NCBI GenBank assembly: GCA_038210985.1
Contig: JBBQWB010000032.1
Location: 1 to 29,738, forward strand
DNA: 29,738 nucleotides
Origin: JAQUGA01 sp038210985
GTDB taxonomy: Bacteria; Bacteroidota; Bacteroidia; Bacteroidales; WCHB1-69
Direction: 5' to 3'
Below the pieces are notes generated by a model, which had not been told where the DNA came from, made no database searches, and worked only from the letters and a program-made list of their open reading frames with translations. Within the stretch, counting starts at the first letter, position 1. Every line of letters starts with the position of its first letter. Positions 22,743-29,738 of this stretch are shown here, one piece after another. The position numbers and the translations under genes are program-made.

Positions 22743-23348
22743 TTAATTTAAGTGTTTAGGGTTTTCTGCTTTTATACTTGGAACGTTTCCTATATCTTCA
22801 ATCGAACTCCGCCTTTTTTCTTTCAATTGTTTAAATTGAGAAGGTGTAAGTCCGGTAACTTTTTTAAATTGATTTGACAAGTGAGCTACACTACTATATT
22901 GAAGTCGGTATGAAATTTCGGTTAAATTTAATTCATCATAAAGCATCAATTCCTTTACTAGCTCAATTTTATGAATGATAATATATTGCTGAATAGTAAT
23001 TCCTTTTACTTCCGAAAAAATATTGGACAAATAGGTGTAATCGTAATTCAATTTTTCGCTTATGTAATCGGAATAATTTATTTTGGGTAAGTCTTCGGAA
23101 TAATGTACCATTTCGATGATGACATTTTTAATTTTTTCGATTAAAACCGCACGTTTATCGTCCATTAACTCTAAACCCGATTGTAACAAAGCCGATTTTA
23201 ATTCCTCTCGCTTATCATTTGAAATTTCTTCCATAATCTCAATTTCCCCTAAGTCAACCACAATAAAATGTAGACCTAATTTTTTTAGTTCTTCTTTTAC
23301 CAGCATTTTGCAACGCAAACTAACCATGTATTTAATATATAGCTTCAT
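22743..23348 (-). CDS. AraC-family transcriptional regulator
   Basis: 201 residues. The C-terminal part (about 100-185) is an AraC-type double helix-turn-helix (LTEISYRLQYSSVAHLSNQF then KKVTGLTPSQFKQLK). The N-terminal 85 residues, beginning MKLYIKYMVSLRCKMLVKEE, are not a cupin domain; they look like a small alpha/beta domain seen with AraC proteins of this phylum, whose ligand is unknown to me. It is the first gene of an operon with the hybrid kinase (one base between them) and the CheY-like regulator, so it may be the output of that relay or may regulate it. It carries no receiver domain. Confidence 0.88.
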   Translation of the reverse strand: MKLYIKYMVSLRCKMLVKEELKKLGLHFIVVDLGEIEIMEEISNDKREELKSALLQSGLELMDDKRAVLIEKIKNVIIEMVHYSEDLPKINYSDYISEKLNYDYTYLSNIFSEVKGITIQQYIIIHKIELVKELMLYDELNLTEISYRLQYSSVAHLSNQFKKVTGLTPSQFKQLKEKRRSSIEDIGNVPSIKAENPKHLN

Positions 23349-23408
23349 GAAGTTTTTTTTTAACTATTGATTTACACCTGCACTATGTGTAACTTATAGA
23401 GAATTATA

Positions 23409-23439
23409 CAAATATACTAATTTTTATGGTTAAAAGCAA
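23409..23439 (-). promoter_or_regulatory. Putative promoter of the AraC-kinase-regulator operon
   Basis: TTG (23439-23437), a 20-base spacer and TATATTTG (23416-23409) fit the Bacteroidota promoter well. The leader would be about 55 bases. Confidence 0.55.
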
Positions 23440-23626
23440 TACTAAGTTAATAAAATTTAATTAAATACAAAACACCGTTATTTATTGAATTTAGATTTGA
23501 TATATTTTCCTTTCATTCCATAATCCAGAACCATGATTTTGATGTTTTTATGCAGAAAATAATTCAAAATTAAGCTCGTGATACTACGGAATTAAAGGGC
23601 TGTTTAGTTTTAATATTAGGTGCGTT

Positions 23627-24127
23627 TTATATTTTAAAAGTTAATCCAAATTTTCCACCCGAGAAAGCATTACCCCCTCCAAATTCGAGGTTTAATCCAA
23701 TTCGGTTAGACAAAAAGTATCTTACACCAACTTGTCCGCCAAGCCCTAATCCTGAGCTATGGTTTCCATGATAAGAATCTGGTGACGACCAAACAAAGAA
23801 TCCTAAGTTTAATCCTGCATAAAAATCCCAATTGGAAGGAATTTGAAGAATACGATTAAAGTGATAATTTGCATTGCCTGAGAATCCCATAATGCTATGA
23901 TGGTAGTAGTCGTTTCTCCAATTTTCGCGGTAATTACGGTACGAAAATTCTAATCCAAGAGTGAAATCACGAGCAATTCCAAAATCGAGTCCAATATAAA
24001 CAGGAACACCCCAGCCAGAAAATCCAACGCCTAAGTTTAAGTTATTTTGAGTTCGAGCTTCGTTATTTTGACTAAAACCGATGGTCGAAATAGAAATTAA
24101 TGCAATAATTAGTAATATTTTTTTCAT
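23627..24127 (-). CDS. Small outer-membrane beta-barrel protein
   Basis: 166 residues. The signal peptide (KKILLIIALISISTIGFSQ) is cut near residue 20. The mature part has alternating amphipathic strands (LNLGVGFSGWGVPVYIGLDF, FTLGLEFSYRNY, WDFYAGLNLGFFVW, GVRYFLSNRIGLNLEF) and ends in Ile (GKFGLTFKI) after aromatic-rich strands, which fits a small eight-stranded barrel of the outer membrane. The partner and role are unknown. It is a single gene with its own -7 box, located between the signalling operon and repeat-rich DNA. Confidence 0.8.
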   Translation of the reverse strand: MKKILLIIALISISTIGFSQNNEARTQNNLNLGVGFSGWGVPVYIGLDFGIARDFTLGLEFSYRNYRENWRNDYYHHSIMGFSGNANYHFNRILQIPSNWDFYAGLNLGFFVWSSPDSYHGNHSSGLGLGGQVGVRYFLSNRIGLNLEFGGGNAFSGGKFGLTFKI

Positions 24128-24163
24128 AATTTAAATAGTTAATTAGTTTTATAATTTATTAAG

Positions 24164-24171
24164 CAAAGGTA
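24164..24171 (-). promoter_or_regulatory. Putative -7 box of the small outer-membrane protein gene
   Basis: TACCTTTG on the minus strand matches TAnnTTTG, 37 bases before the ATG. It is the same octamer as that in front of the restriction-modification gene. Confidence 0.45.
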
Positions 24172-24249
24172 GTTTCGGAAGGATAAGATTTTGTTATATT
24201 TTTCAATAAAAAAGTTACATAATTCACTGAATTTGACTATTTGTTAAAT

Positions 24250-24301
24250 AGATGCCTACGCTTCACTTCGTTTCTCCGACCACTGGCGGATACATGACAA
24301 T
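24250..24301. repeat. CATTCCG-family intergenic repeat, 3' part
   Basis: GATGCCTACGCTTCACTTCG followed by TCCGACCACTGGCGGATACA TGACAA matches the end of the copies at 9986, 18646 and 18811. Confidence 0.65.
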
Positions 24302-24342
24302 AGTTGGAACTTTGAGCGTGAAAAAAAAAAAGTTACACAGAG

Positions 24343-24480
24343 TTACACAGTTTTTTTCTGTGAAACACTGTGCCCTTCGCTTTAGCGAACCGTTCGCCGC
24401 GGCCCTAAGTGCCCAGTTGGTGATTCGCCTAGGCGAACCAACAAGGGCAAGAAACATAGAAAAACACAGGCACAATAGAA
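24343..24480. repeat. Intergenic repeat with TGTGAAACACTGTGCCC, second copy
   Basis: ACACTGTGCCCTTCGCTTTA GCGAA, a CGCCGCGGC inverted part, a palindromic GATTCGCCTAGGCGAAC and a GAAACATAGAAAAACACAGG tail follow in the order seen at 18970-19078. Small open frames here on both strands are by-products. Confidence 0.6.
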
Positions 24481-24497
24481 AGAACACAATAGTTAGA

Positions 24498-24570
24498 TAC
24501 TTACGCTACGCTACACTACGTTTCTCCGACCACTGGCGGATACATGACAACCACAAATACACTGTTCGCC
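24498..24570. repeat. CATTCCG-family intergenic repeat, 3' part, second of this gap
   Basis: TACGCTACACTACG then TCCGACCACTGGCGGATACA TGACAACCACAAATACACTG, which resembles the join at 18950-18975. Beyond the listed repeats the gap 24172-24630 holds nothing that I recognise. Confidence 0.65.
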
Positions 24571-24630
24571 GCAGCGAAATATGTAATAATTTCTTTTAAA
24601 ATTTAAACCAATTGTAATCCATATTAATTA

Positions 24631-24668
24631 AAAAAAGTAGATTCTGAATTTCAGAACCTACTTTTAGT
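24631..24668 (-). terminator. Intrinsic terminator of the T9SS operon
   Basis: AAAAGTAG.TTCTGAA and its complement TTCAGAA.CTACTTTT form a stem of about 13 bp with a single mismatch, followed on the minus strand by a T-run. It starts about 25 bases after the stop of the OmpA-type gene. Confidence 0.7.
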
Positions 24669-24691
24669 TTTGTTTAAGCGTTTTTTAATTT

Positions 24692-27280
24692 TTATTTTGC
24701 AGGAATAATGTCGATGATAACGGTTCGGTTGTAGAAACGTTCTTCAGGAAACTTGTTATCAAACGGCGACAAACTATCATCTTCGCCATAACCACGAACT
24801 TCAAATTTCACATCCGTTCTACCTAATTTTGCCAATGCTTTATCAATAATTGTTTTCACATCATTGGCACGAGCAGTTGATAATGTTAGATTATAGTTAG
24901 CATCTCCAATTATGTCGGTGTGACCATGAATGATAACCTTACCATTGGTAGGAATTTTTGGAGTTACTACTTCCGTAAGATATTTTTCATAAATGTAGAT
25001 AGATTTTGAATCATTGTATTCAAAAAGTACGCTAAATCTCATTCCTTCTTCTCTTACATCGGGAGTCCAAAGAACCAAATGGACAGTTGTATCTTTTTTT
25101 ACGTTAACAACATTTGCTGTTTGACCAATCATTATAAATTTGTAATTTCCTTCTGTGCGAGTTCCCATAATTGATTTTCCAGGAATATTAACTTGATTTT
25201 GAAAATATGGACCAAACGTTTGTGTTTTGCCTTTTTCATCAATTACTTCTAGCTTCCACGAAGTAAAAGGGGCAGCTCCACCATCGGCATAAATTGTTAC
25301 ATAACTATCGATAGGAGCTTCTTGTACAGCCACAATTTCGACAGGTTTTAGAGGAACATCTTGTCCACTTTGAAATTCCATTAAAATAGCTGGAGCATCG
25401 CTTTCGATAGAAACCCTACGGTCGCCTTGGCGTAAAAATATTAGCTCATTAGTTCCATTTGGTTGTTCCGAAGGAATTTTTGGTTTTTCACGACCTTCAA
25501 TATTAATTCGCGATGCCTTGATTCCAAAAACATCCACTAAGTATTTTTTAACCGATTCGGACATTAATTTACCATCCGCTTCCCCTTTTTCCGACGAACC
25601 TACGAGGGTAATAGTAGAATTTGGGTTTTCCCCCATTCGCTTACCTAAAATATTCAAAATATTATAATAAGCAATCATTTGACGACTTGGACGCCCTGTA
25701 AGTTTTTTTGGAGTAAACACCTCCAAATTAGTTTCCTTAAAATTCTTCACTTCATCTTTAGTTAACAATACATAACGACTAGGTATTTGAGTTGATTCTA
25801 GATCAAAGAAAACATAATTACGAATAGGGAATGTTTCACGAACTCTTCGCTGAACTGGAATGTTGCTAGGTGAATTTACACTAAACATTACATTTGAAGT
25901 GTTATTTATTATTGTATTTTCTGTATTGTTTACTGTATTGTTTTCCGTCTTGTTGGCGATAGCTTTCGTTTTATATCCAATGGTATATTCAGAAGTTTTT
26001 AAATCCGATGTACTTGCATCCGAAATTAAATCAAAGTAAAAAATATCTGCATCACCTTGTCCGCCTTCGCTTCTGTTTGATGAAATGTAGCCTGTTTTTT
26101 CGTCTTGAATAAACAAAATACTATAATCATCGGTAAATGAATTAAATGGATATTTCATTGGAATTGCTTTTGCAAAATTGCCATTGGTATTTAATGCCAC
26201 ACAAATATCCAATCCGCCATAACCTTGATAACCATCGGAAGCAAAATACAAATTACCAGTTGCATCCAAAGAAGGGTATTTTTCGCGGTTAAATGTGTTT
26301 ACATTTGGTCCTAAATTTATTGGTTGGCTCCAACCGCTTCCCATACGATTACAATAATAAATATCCGTTTCGCCATAACCACCTGGCATGTCCGAAACAA
26401 AATATAAACGTAATCCATCGGGACTTAAATAAGGATTTGCAACGGAGTAATTATCACTATTTAATTCTAAAGGTTTAGCTTTCGACCATTTTTTTCCATT
26501 ATTTGTGGAAACAAAAATCTTATTACGTTCAATCATTAAGGCTTTTTTATCATCGCCTTGCAAATATTTTTCAACTCGGGAGATGTAAATAGTATCGCCA
26601 TTTTTTGAAAAACAAGCTGGACCATCGTGATATTTTTTATTGATTTTTTTCCCACCAAAAGGTGCTACTTCGGTAAAACTTTTATTATCGCTTCCTTTTT
26701 TTGCATAATATAAATCAAGATAATGATCACCAGTCCATCCGTATATTTTACAATGCCCCGATGTTTTACGATTCGATGTAAAAACAATTCCTTCGTTGTG
26801 AAACACTGGCGAAAAGTCAGCATTTTGGGTATTAATGGCTATAACACCGCTTATATTTACTGGTAAATCGGTTAAACGATCATCGTACACAACATCGATT
26901 GAATTGTAATAAAAAATTCCTCTTGGATCGTTTGGAACAAGTTCGTTGTACTTTTTAAAAGCAATTTTTGCCTGTTCGTATTTGTTGTTATTTTTTAGAA
27001 CTTGACCATAATTTAAATAAAATTCTGGATTAGAGTAAGTTCCGGCAGCATTTACAAAATCGAATGCGTACATTGCATCTTTATAGTTATTCATTTTTTG
27101 ATGGCAAATACCTAGTTTGTAATAAGTATCGACATTGGCCGTTTTAGCTGCACTTTTTTCATAAATTTTAGAAGCACGGAAGTATTCCCAACGATCGAAT
27201 AAACGGTCGGCTTTTTTAGTTTGAGCTATAGCCGTTGAGCAAATCAAAACCGCTATAAGTATTATGTATATTTTTTTCAT
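24692..27280 (-). CDS. TPR/PD40/OmpA envelope protein of a T9SS adhesin operon
   Basis: 862 residues. Signal peptide cut after IAQ (residue 20). TPR-like helices cover about 22-140, then PD40 beta-propeller repeats about 150-430 (FSPVFHNEGIVFTSNR, NPYLSPDGLRLYFVSD, YPSLDATGNLYFASDG), then an Asn/Thr-rich linker about 440-475. A first OmpA-like region (about 487-630: TLVGSSEKGEADGKLMSESV, INIEGREKP, RVSIE) is followed by a second, C-terminal OmpA domain (about 748-862: VIIHGHTDIIGDANYNLTLS, VRGYGEDD). OmpA domains bind peptidoglycan, so the protein probably links surface machinery to the cell wall. The build resembles PorE and similar T9SS-linked proteins. It is the last gene of the operon, 21 bases after the PorP/SprF gene. 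Confidence 0.88.
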   Translation of the reverse strand: MKKIYIILIAVLICSTAIAQTKKADRLFDRWEYFRASKIYEKSAAKTANVDTYYKLGICHQKMNNYKDAMYAFDFVNAAGTYSNPEFYLNYGQVLKNNNKYEQAKIAFKKYNELVPNDPRGIFYYNSIDVVYDDRLTDLPVNISGVIAINTQNADFSPVFHNEGIVFTSNRKTSGHCKIYGWTGDHYLDLYYAKKGSDNKSFTEVAPFGGKKINKKYHDGPACFSKNGDTIYISRVEKYLQGDDKKALMIERNKIFVSTNNGKKWSKAKPLELNSDNYSVANPYLSPDGLRLYFVSDMPGGYGETDIYYCNRMGSGWSQPINLGPNVNTFNREKYPSLDATGNLYFASDGYQGYGGLDICVALNTNGNFAKAIPMKYPFNSFTDDYSILFIQDEKTGYISSNRSEGGQGDADIFYFDLISDASTSDLKTSEYTIGYKTKAIANKTENNTVNNTENTIINNTSNVMFSVNSPSNIPVQRRVRETFPIRNYVFFDLESTQIPSRYVLLTKDEVKNFKETNLEVFTPKKLTGRPSRQMIAYYNILNILGKRMGENPNSTITLVGSSEKGEADGKLMSESVKKYLVDVFGIKASRINIEGREKPKIPSEQPNGTNELIFLRQGDRRVSIESDAPAILMEFQSGQDVPLKPVEIVAVQEAPIDSYVTIYADGGAAPFTSWKLEVIDEKGKTQTFGPYFQNQVNIPGKSIMGTRTEGNYKFIMIGQTANVVNVKKDTTVHLVLWTPDVREEGMRFSVLFEYNDSKSIYIYEKYLTEVVTPKIPTNGKVIIHGHTDIIGDANYNLTLSTARANDVKTIIDKALAKLGRTDVKFEVRGYGEDDSLSPFDNKFPEERFYNRTVIIDIIPAK

Positions 27281-27301
27281 TTTTTTATTGTTTGGATTTG
27301 T

Positions 27302-28252
27302 TTAAAAAAATCGAGGACTTGACATTTTTGTTTTATTGCAATTTATATCCCATCCAATCATAATCTCATGTGTTCCGTTGTTATATGAGGTTGATCTGTT
27401 TAGATAATAATCAAACGAATATCCGATACGAAGGAATCGCGTAATGTCGAATTCAATAATTGCAATCGCCATATTGTCTGATCCGTCCATGTTAATTCGT
27501 TTATCGGTTCGGTAACCCACTCCAAGTAATAATTTTTGGAAAAGAATAAACGATGCATCAATTTCGCCAACTATTGGTGCTGCTTGAACATATTTTACCA
27601 ATAAGGATGGGCGAAATTCCAACGATTTAGAAATTGGAACAACTACACCCGAAGTAAGATAGAATTGACGATAAAACTTGGCAAGGTCGGCACCTGAATG
27701 ATCGGTTAACCCAAAGCGTGATTGCACTAAGTGGTTTGCACTAATTCCGCAATAAAATCGTGGAGTATAAAAATATAATCCAGCAGCAGCATCAGGAATC
27801 CATCCTGATGCTTGATTTTCAATAAATGCGGGGTCGGTGTTGTCGTCAATAATAATTTGATCAAATCCAATACGAATGTTGTTCATCATTCCAGTAATAC
27901 CAAATGAAAGTTTTGCTTTTTCACTAACTTTTAAATGATACGCAAAAGTTAAATTAACACCTGTATTTTTCATTGGACCTGCATTGTCGTTATAGGCTGA
28001 TAAACCTAAACCTACATTGCTATTTGGGATGGCACTATGAATGTTTAACGATTGTGTCATGGGTGCTCCCGACAAACCAACCCATTGGCTACGATGAACT
28101 AAAGTTCCTGAAAAAAGTTCGCGACTACCAGCGTATCCAGGGTTAATATACACTGGATTGAAGAAGTACATTGAGAATCCTGCATCTTGCTGAGCAAAAC
28201 TACTCAACGTAAGAAATCCCATTACTATAGTTATAAATATTTTTGTTTTCAT
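27302..28252 (-). CDS. Type IX secretion system membrane protein, PorP/SprF family
   Basis: 316 residues with a signal peptide cut after FAQ (residue 20). QQDAGFSMYFFNPVYINPGY is the very conserved start of mature PorP/SprF proteins, and the rest is made of beta-strands of an outer-membrane barrel, including HRSQWVGLSGAPMTQ. In Flavobacterium johnsoniae SprF is needed to deliver the adhesin SprB, which has a type B sorting domain, to the surface; here the adhesin gene lies directly upstream, 41 bases away, so this protein is likely its dedicated partner. The barrel fold and length are normal for the family. Confidence 0.93.
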   Translation of the reverse strand: MKTKIFITIVMGFLTLSSFAQQDAGFSMYFFNPVYINPGYAGSRELFSGTLVHRSQWVGLSGAPMTQSLNIHSAIPNSNVGLGLSAYNDNAGPMKNTGVNLTFAYHLKVSEKAKLSFGITGMMNNIRIGFDQIIIDDNTDPAFIENQASGWIPDAAAGLYFYTPRFYCGISANHLVQSRFGLTDHSGADLAKFYRQFYLTSGVVVPISKSLEFRPSLLVKYVQAAPIVGEIDASFILFQKLLLGVGYRTDKRINMDGSDNMAIAIIEFDITRFLRIGYSFDYYLNRSTSYNNGTHEIMIGWDINCNKTKMSSPRFF

Positions 28253-28293
28253 TGTTTCTATTTTTTTGATTATTTATTGTTTAAATCTGATGT

Positions 28294-29738
28294 TTATCGT
28301 TTAATAAATACCCAGCCACGCATTATCACATCGTTGTATTTTATGGTGTAATAATAAGTTCCATCAGGTAAATCTAAATCATTCATGTTTTTTCCTGTCC
28401 AAACAACCGTTGTATTATTATAATTCACACCTTTCCAAACTTCACTACCCCAACGGTTTACAATCGTAACACTGTTTTCGGAATAATAATTTAAAATTGG
28501 AATTCTCCAAAAATCGTTATATCCGTCACCATTTGGTGAAAAACCATTGAAAAATTCTAAATCTGGAACATCGTTGATAATTGTAATATTATGTGTTATT
28601 GAATCGGAACCACAACTATTTGAAACAATTAAGGTTACAGAATAAGAACCCGAGCTTGAATAAGTATAACTTGGATTAGTTACAATTGAATTATGACTAT
28701 CGCCAAAATGCCATAAAGAAGTTGTTGCATTTGTCGATTCATTTGTAAACAGACAGGTTAATGTATCTGTTGCAATCCACGAGAATGCTGCTATTGGCAA
28801 TGGACTAATTACTATGTGAGTAGTTATTGTACTGTCGCAACCGTTTATGGAGGCTAGAGTTTCGGAATAAGCACCAGCTGAAGTTCTAAATACACCAGCA
28901 ATAAACAAACTGTCGCCATTACACATCGATAAATTAATCGTTGTATTATATAGTGGATTAACCGTAAGGTGTGTTACAAAATTACTGTCGCAACCATTTA
29001 TAGTTAAATTTGAAACAGTATAATTACCCGAATTAAATCGATACGCACCTGCAATATATATGCTGTCGCCATCGCAAATGGATGCGGATAAATTTGTTAT
29101 ATAAACAGGATATACGGTAAGCACTGTTTTAATAATACTATCGCAACCCATTATAGAAGCAAGTGTGTCTGAATATGTTCCGGCTATAGTTCTTAATTCA
29201 CCAGCAAGAAAAATACTGCCACCATCGCAAATGGATGCGGTTGAGTTTGTCAAATACACAGGATTTACAGTAAGTACTGTTTTAATAATACTATCGCAAC
29301 CCATTACAGAATTAAGCGTATCCGAATATGTTCCGGCTATAGTTCTTAATTCACCTGCAAGAAAAATACTGCCACCATCGCAAATGGATGCGGTTGAGTT
29401 TGTCAAATACACAGGATTAACAGATATGATGACTGTTGCGGTATTACATAATGATGGAGTTCCGTTGTCGCAGATAACATAAACAATAGTATCTGTTCCA
29501 AAAAATCCAGCATTAGGCGTATAAACAATCGCATTTCCATTAAGGACAGACAAACCATGAAGTGCTCCTGTAGAAATACTTGTTGTAAGTGCATTTCCAT
29601 CAGGGTCGCTATCGTTACCTTGTACGTTTATAGTAGTTACACCATCGTTTTCGCACAAATTTATGGTATCGTTTACTGCTACTGGAGGATTATTAGCACC
29701 CCCTGTTACGAATACAGTCATAGTATCAGTATTGGTAC
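28294..29738 (-). CDS. T9SS type B surface adhesin, C-terminal part
   Basis: About 480 residues up to the stop are in the window; the frame continues upstream past the edge, so the ATG near 29721 is internal. From the edge inward: a cadherin/Ig-like domain (PPVAVNDTINLCENDG ... PNAGFFGTDTIVY), four 51-residue units each with two Cys (ICDGGS... and GCDS), a PKD domain (AAFSWIATDTLTC ... SYTYSSSGSYSVTLIVS) and a type B sorting domain (FFNGFSPNGDGYNDFWRI, VTIVNRWGSEVWKG, LPDGTYYYTIKY, GWVFIKR). The sorting domain sends the protein through the type IX system to the surface, where it probably acts as an adhesin. It is the first known gene of the operon with PorP/SprF and the OmpA protein. Confidence 0.92.
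   Translation of the reverse strand, partial: TNTDTMTVFVTGGANNPPVAVNDTINLCENDGVTTINVQGNDSDPDGNALTTSISTGALHGLSVLNGNAIVYTPNAGFFGTDTIVYVICDNGTPSLCNTATVIISVNPVYLTNSTASICDGGSIFLAGELRTIAGTYSDTLNSVMGCDSIIKTVLTVNPVYLTNSTASICDGGSIFLAGELRTIAGTYSDTLASIMGCDSIIKTVLTVYPVYITNLSASICDGDSIYIAGAYRFNSGNYTVSNLTINGCDSNFVTHLTVNPLYNTTINLSMCNGDSLFIAGVFRTSAGAYSETLASINGCDSTITTHIVISPLPIAAFSWIATDTLTCLFTNESTNATTSLWHFGDSHNSIVTNPSYTYSSSGSYSVTLIVSNSCGSDSITHNITIINDVPDLEFFNGFSPNGDGYNDFWRIPILNYYSENSVTIVNRWGSEVWKGVNYNNTTVVWTGKNMNDLDLPDGTYYYTIKYNDVIMRGWVFIKR
28801..29412 (-). repeat. Four tandem 153-base units in the adhesin gene
   Basis: Units at 29412-29260, 29259-29107, 29106-28954 and 28953-28801 each code 51 residues. Units 1 and 2 differ at only three residues (DTLNSVMGC vs DTLASIMGC, and a final NP vs YP) and nearly as little in DNA, while units 3 and 4 have diverged. 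The paired Cys in every unit could form a disulphide. Confidence 0.88.

Noticed and set aside
29165..29482. 105-codon plus-strand frame with an internal duplication
   Set aside because: It is the antisense of the tandem adhesin units, and its duplication mirrors theirs.

Overview
The window is AT-rich and reads as the chromosome of a member of the Bacteroidota, probably an uncultured or environmental one. Three things support this: -7 boxes of the TAnnTTTG type in front of several genes with no obvious Shine-Dalgarno sequences; a type IX secretion (T9SS) gene set with a PorP/SprF protein and a type B sorting domain; and signal peptides ending in FSQ, FAQ or IAQ. The left end belongs to a gene on the minus strand that runs off the window (a putative type IIG restriction-modification enzyme) and the right end to a large T9SS adhesin that also runs off.

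The most unusual feature is at 1224-1389 on the minus strand. It is a tRNA-Ala(GGC) gene in which every arm pairs correctly and the G3:U70 alanine identity pair is present, but the T arm is interrupted between positions 53 and 54 by 92 nt. The insert is made of two abutting 46-nt hairpins, each starting TCC and ending GGA. The gene has a plausible promoter and an intrinsic terminator of its own. Next to it, divergently transcribed, is thpR (2'-5' RNA ligase / RNA cyclic phosphodiesterase family), and a perfect 23-bp palindrome lies between the two and overlaps the -33 boxes of both putative promoters. An expressed interrupted tRNA beside an RNA end-processing gene is the best candidate here for something undescribed, although the link between the two is inference.

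Layout: (1) 1-2260: restriction-modification fragment, interrupted tRNA, thpR, repeat-like spacer. (2) 2260-4464, minus: a GH3-type acyl-adenylating enzyme followed by a LysE-type exporter. (3) 4715-5836, plus: a membrane-anchored endonuclease/exonuclease/phosphatase family hydrolase. (4) 5901-8594, minus: a four-subunit 2-oxoacid:ferredoxin oxidoreductase operon (ferredoxin, alpha, beta, gamma), which marks anaerobic or low-oxygen metabolism. (5) 8865-9668, plus: an exported Mn-type superoxide dismutase. (6) 10461-16607, plus: a 2048-residue alpha-2-macroglobulin-like protein with a CAEQ thioester motif, flanked by dispersed repeats. (7) 16.6-19.1 kb: a decaying, repeat-rich zone with a nonsense-mutated lipoprotein gene, a GH130 remnant, a small coiled-coil gene and tandem intergenic repeats. 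(8) 19080-23348, minus: an AraC regulator, a soluble hybrid histidine kinase with three PAS domains, and a CheY-like regulator in one tight operon. (9) 23627-24127, minus: a small outer-membrane protein. (10) 24692-29738, minus: a T9SS operon encoding a type B adhesin, its PorP/SprF partner and a TPR/PD40/OmpA envelope protein.

Several dispersed intergenic repeat families occupy the longer gaps (about 2.1, 9.8-10.3, 16.7-16.9, 18.45-19.08 and 24.25-24.6 kb). No CRISPR array, rRNA or complete insertion sequence was seen.
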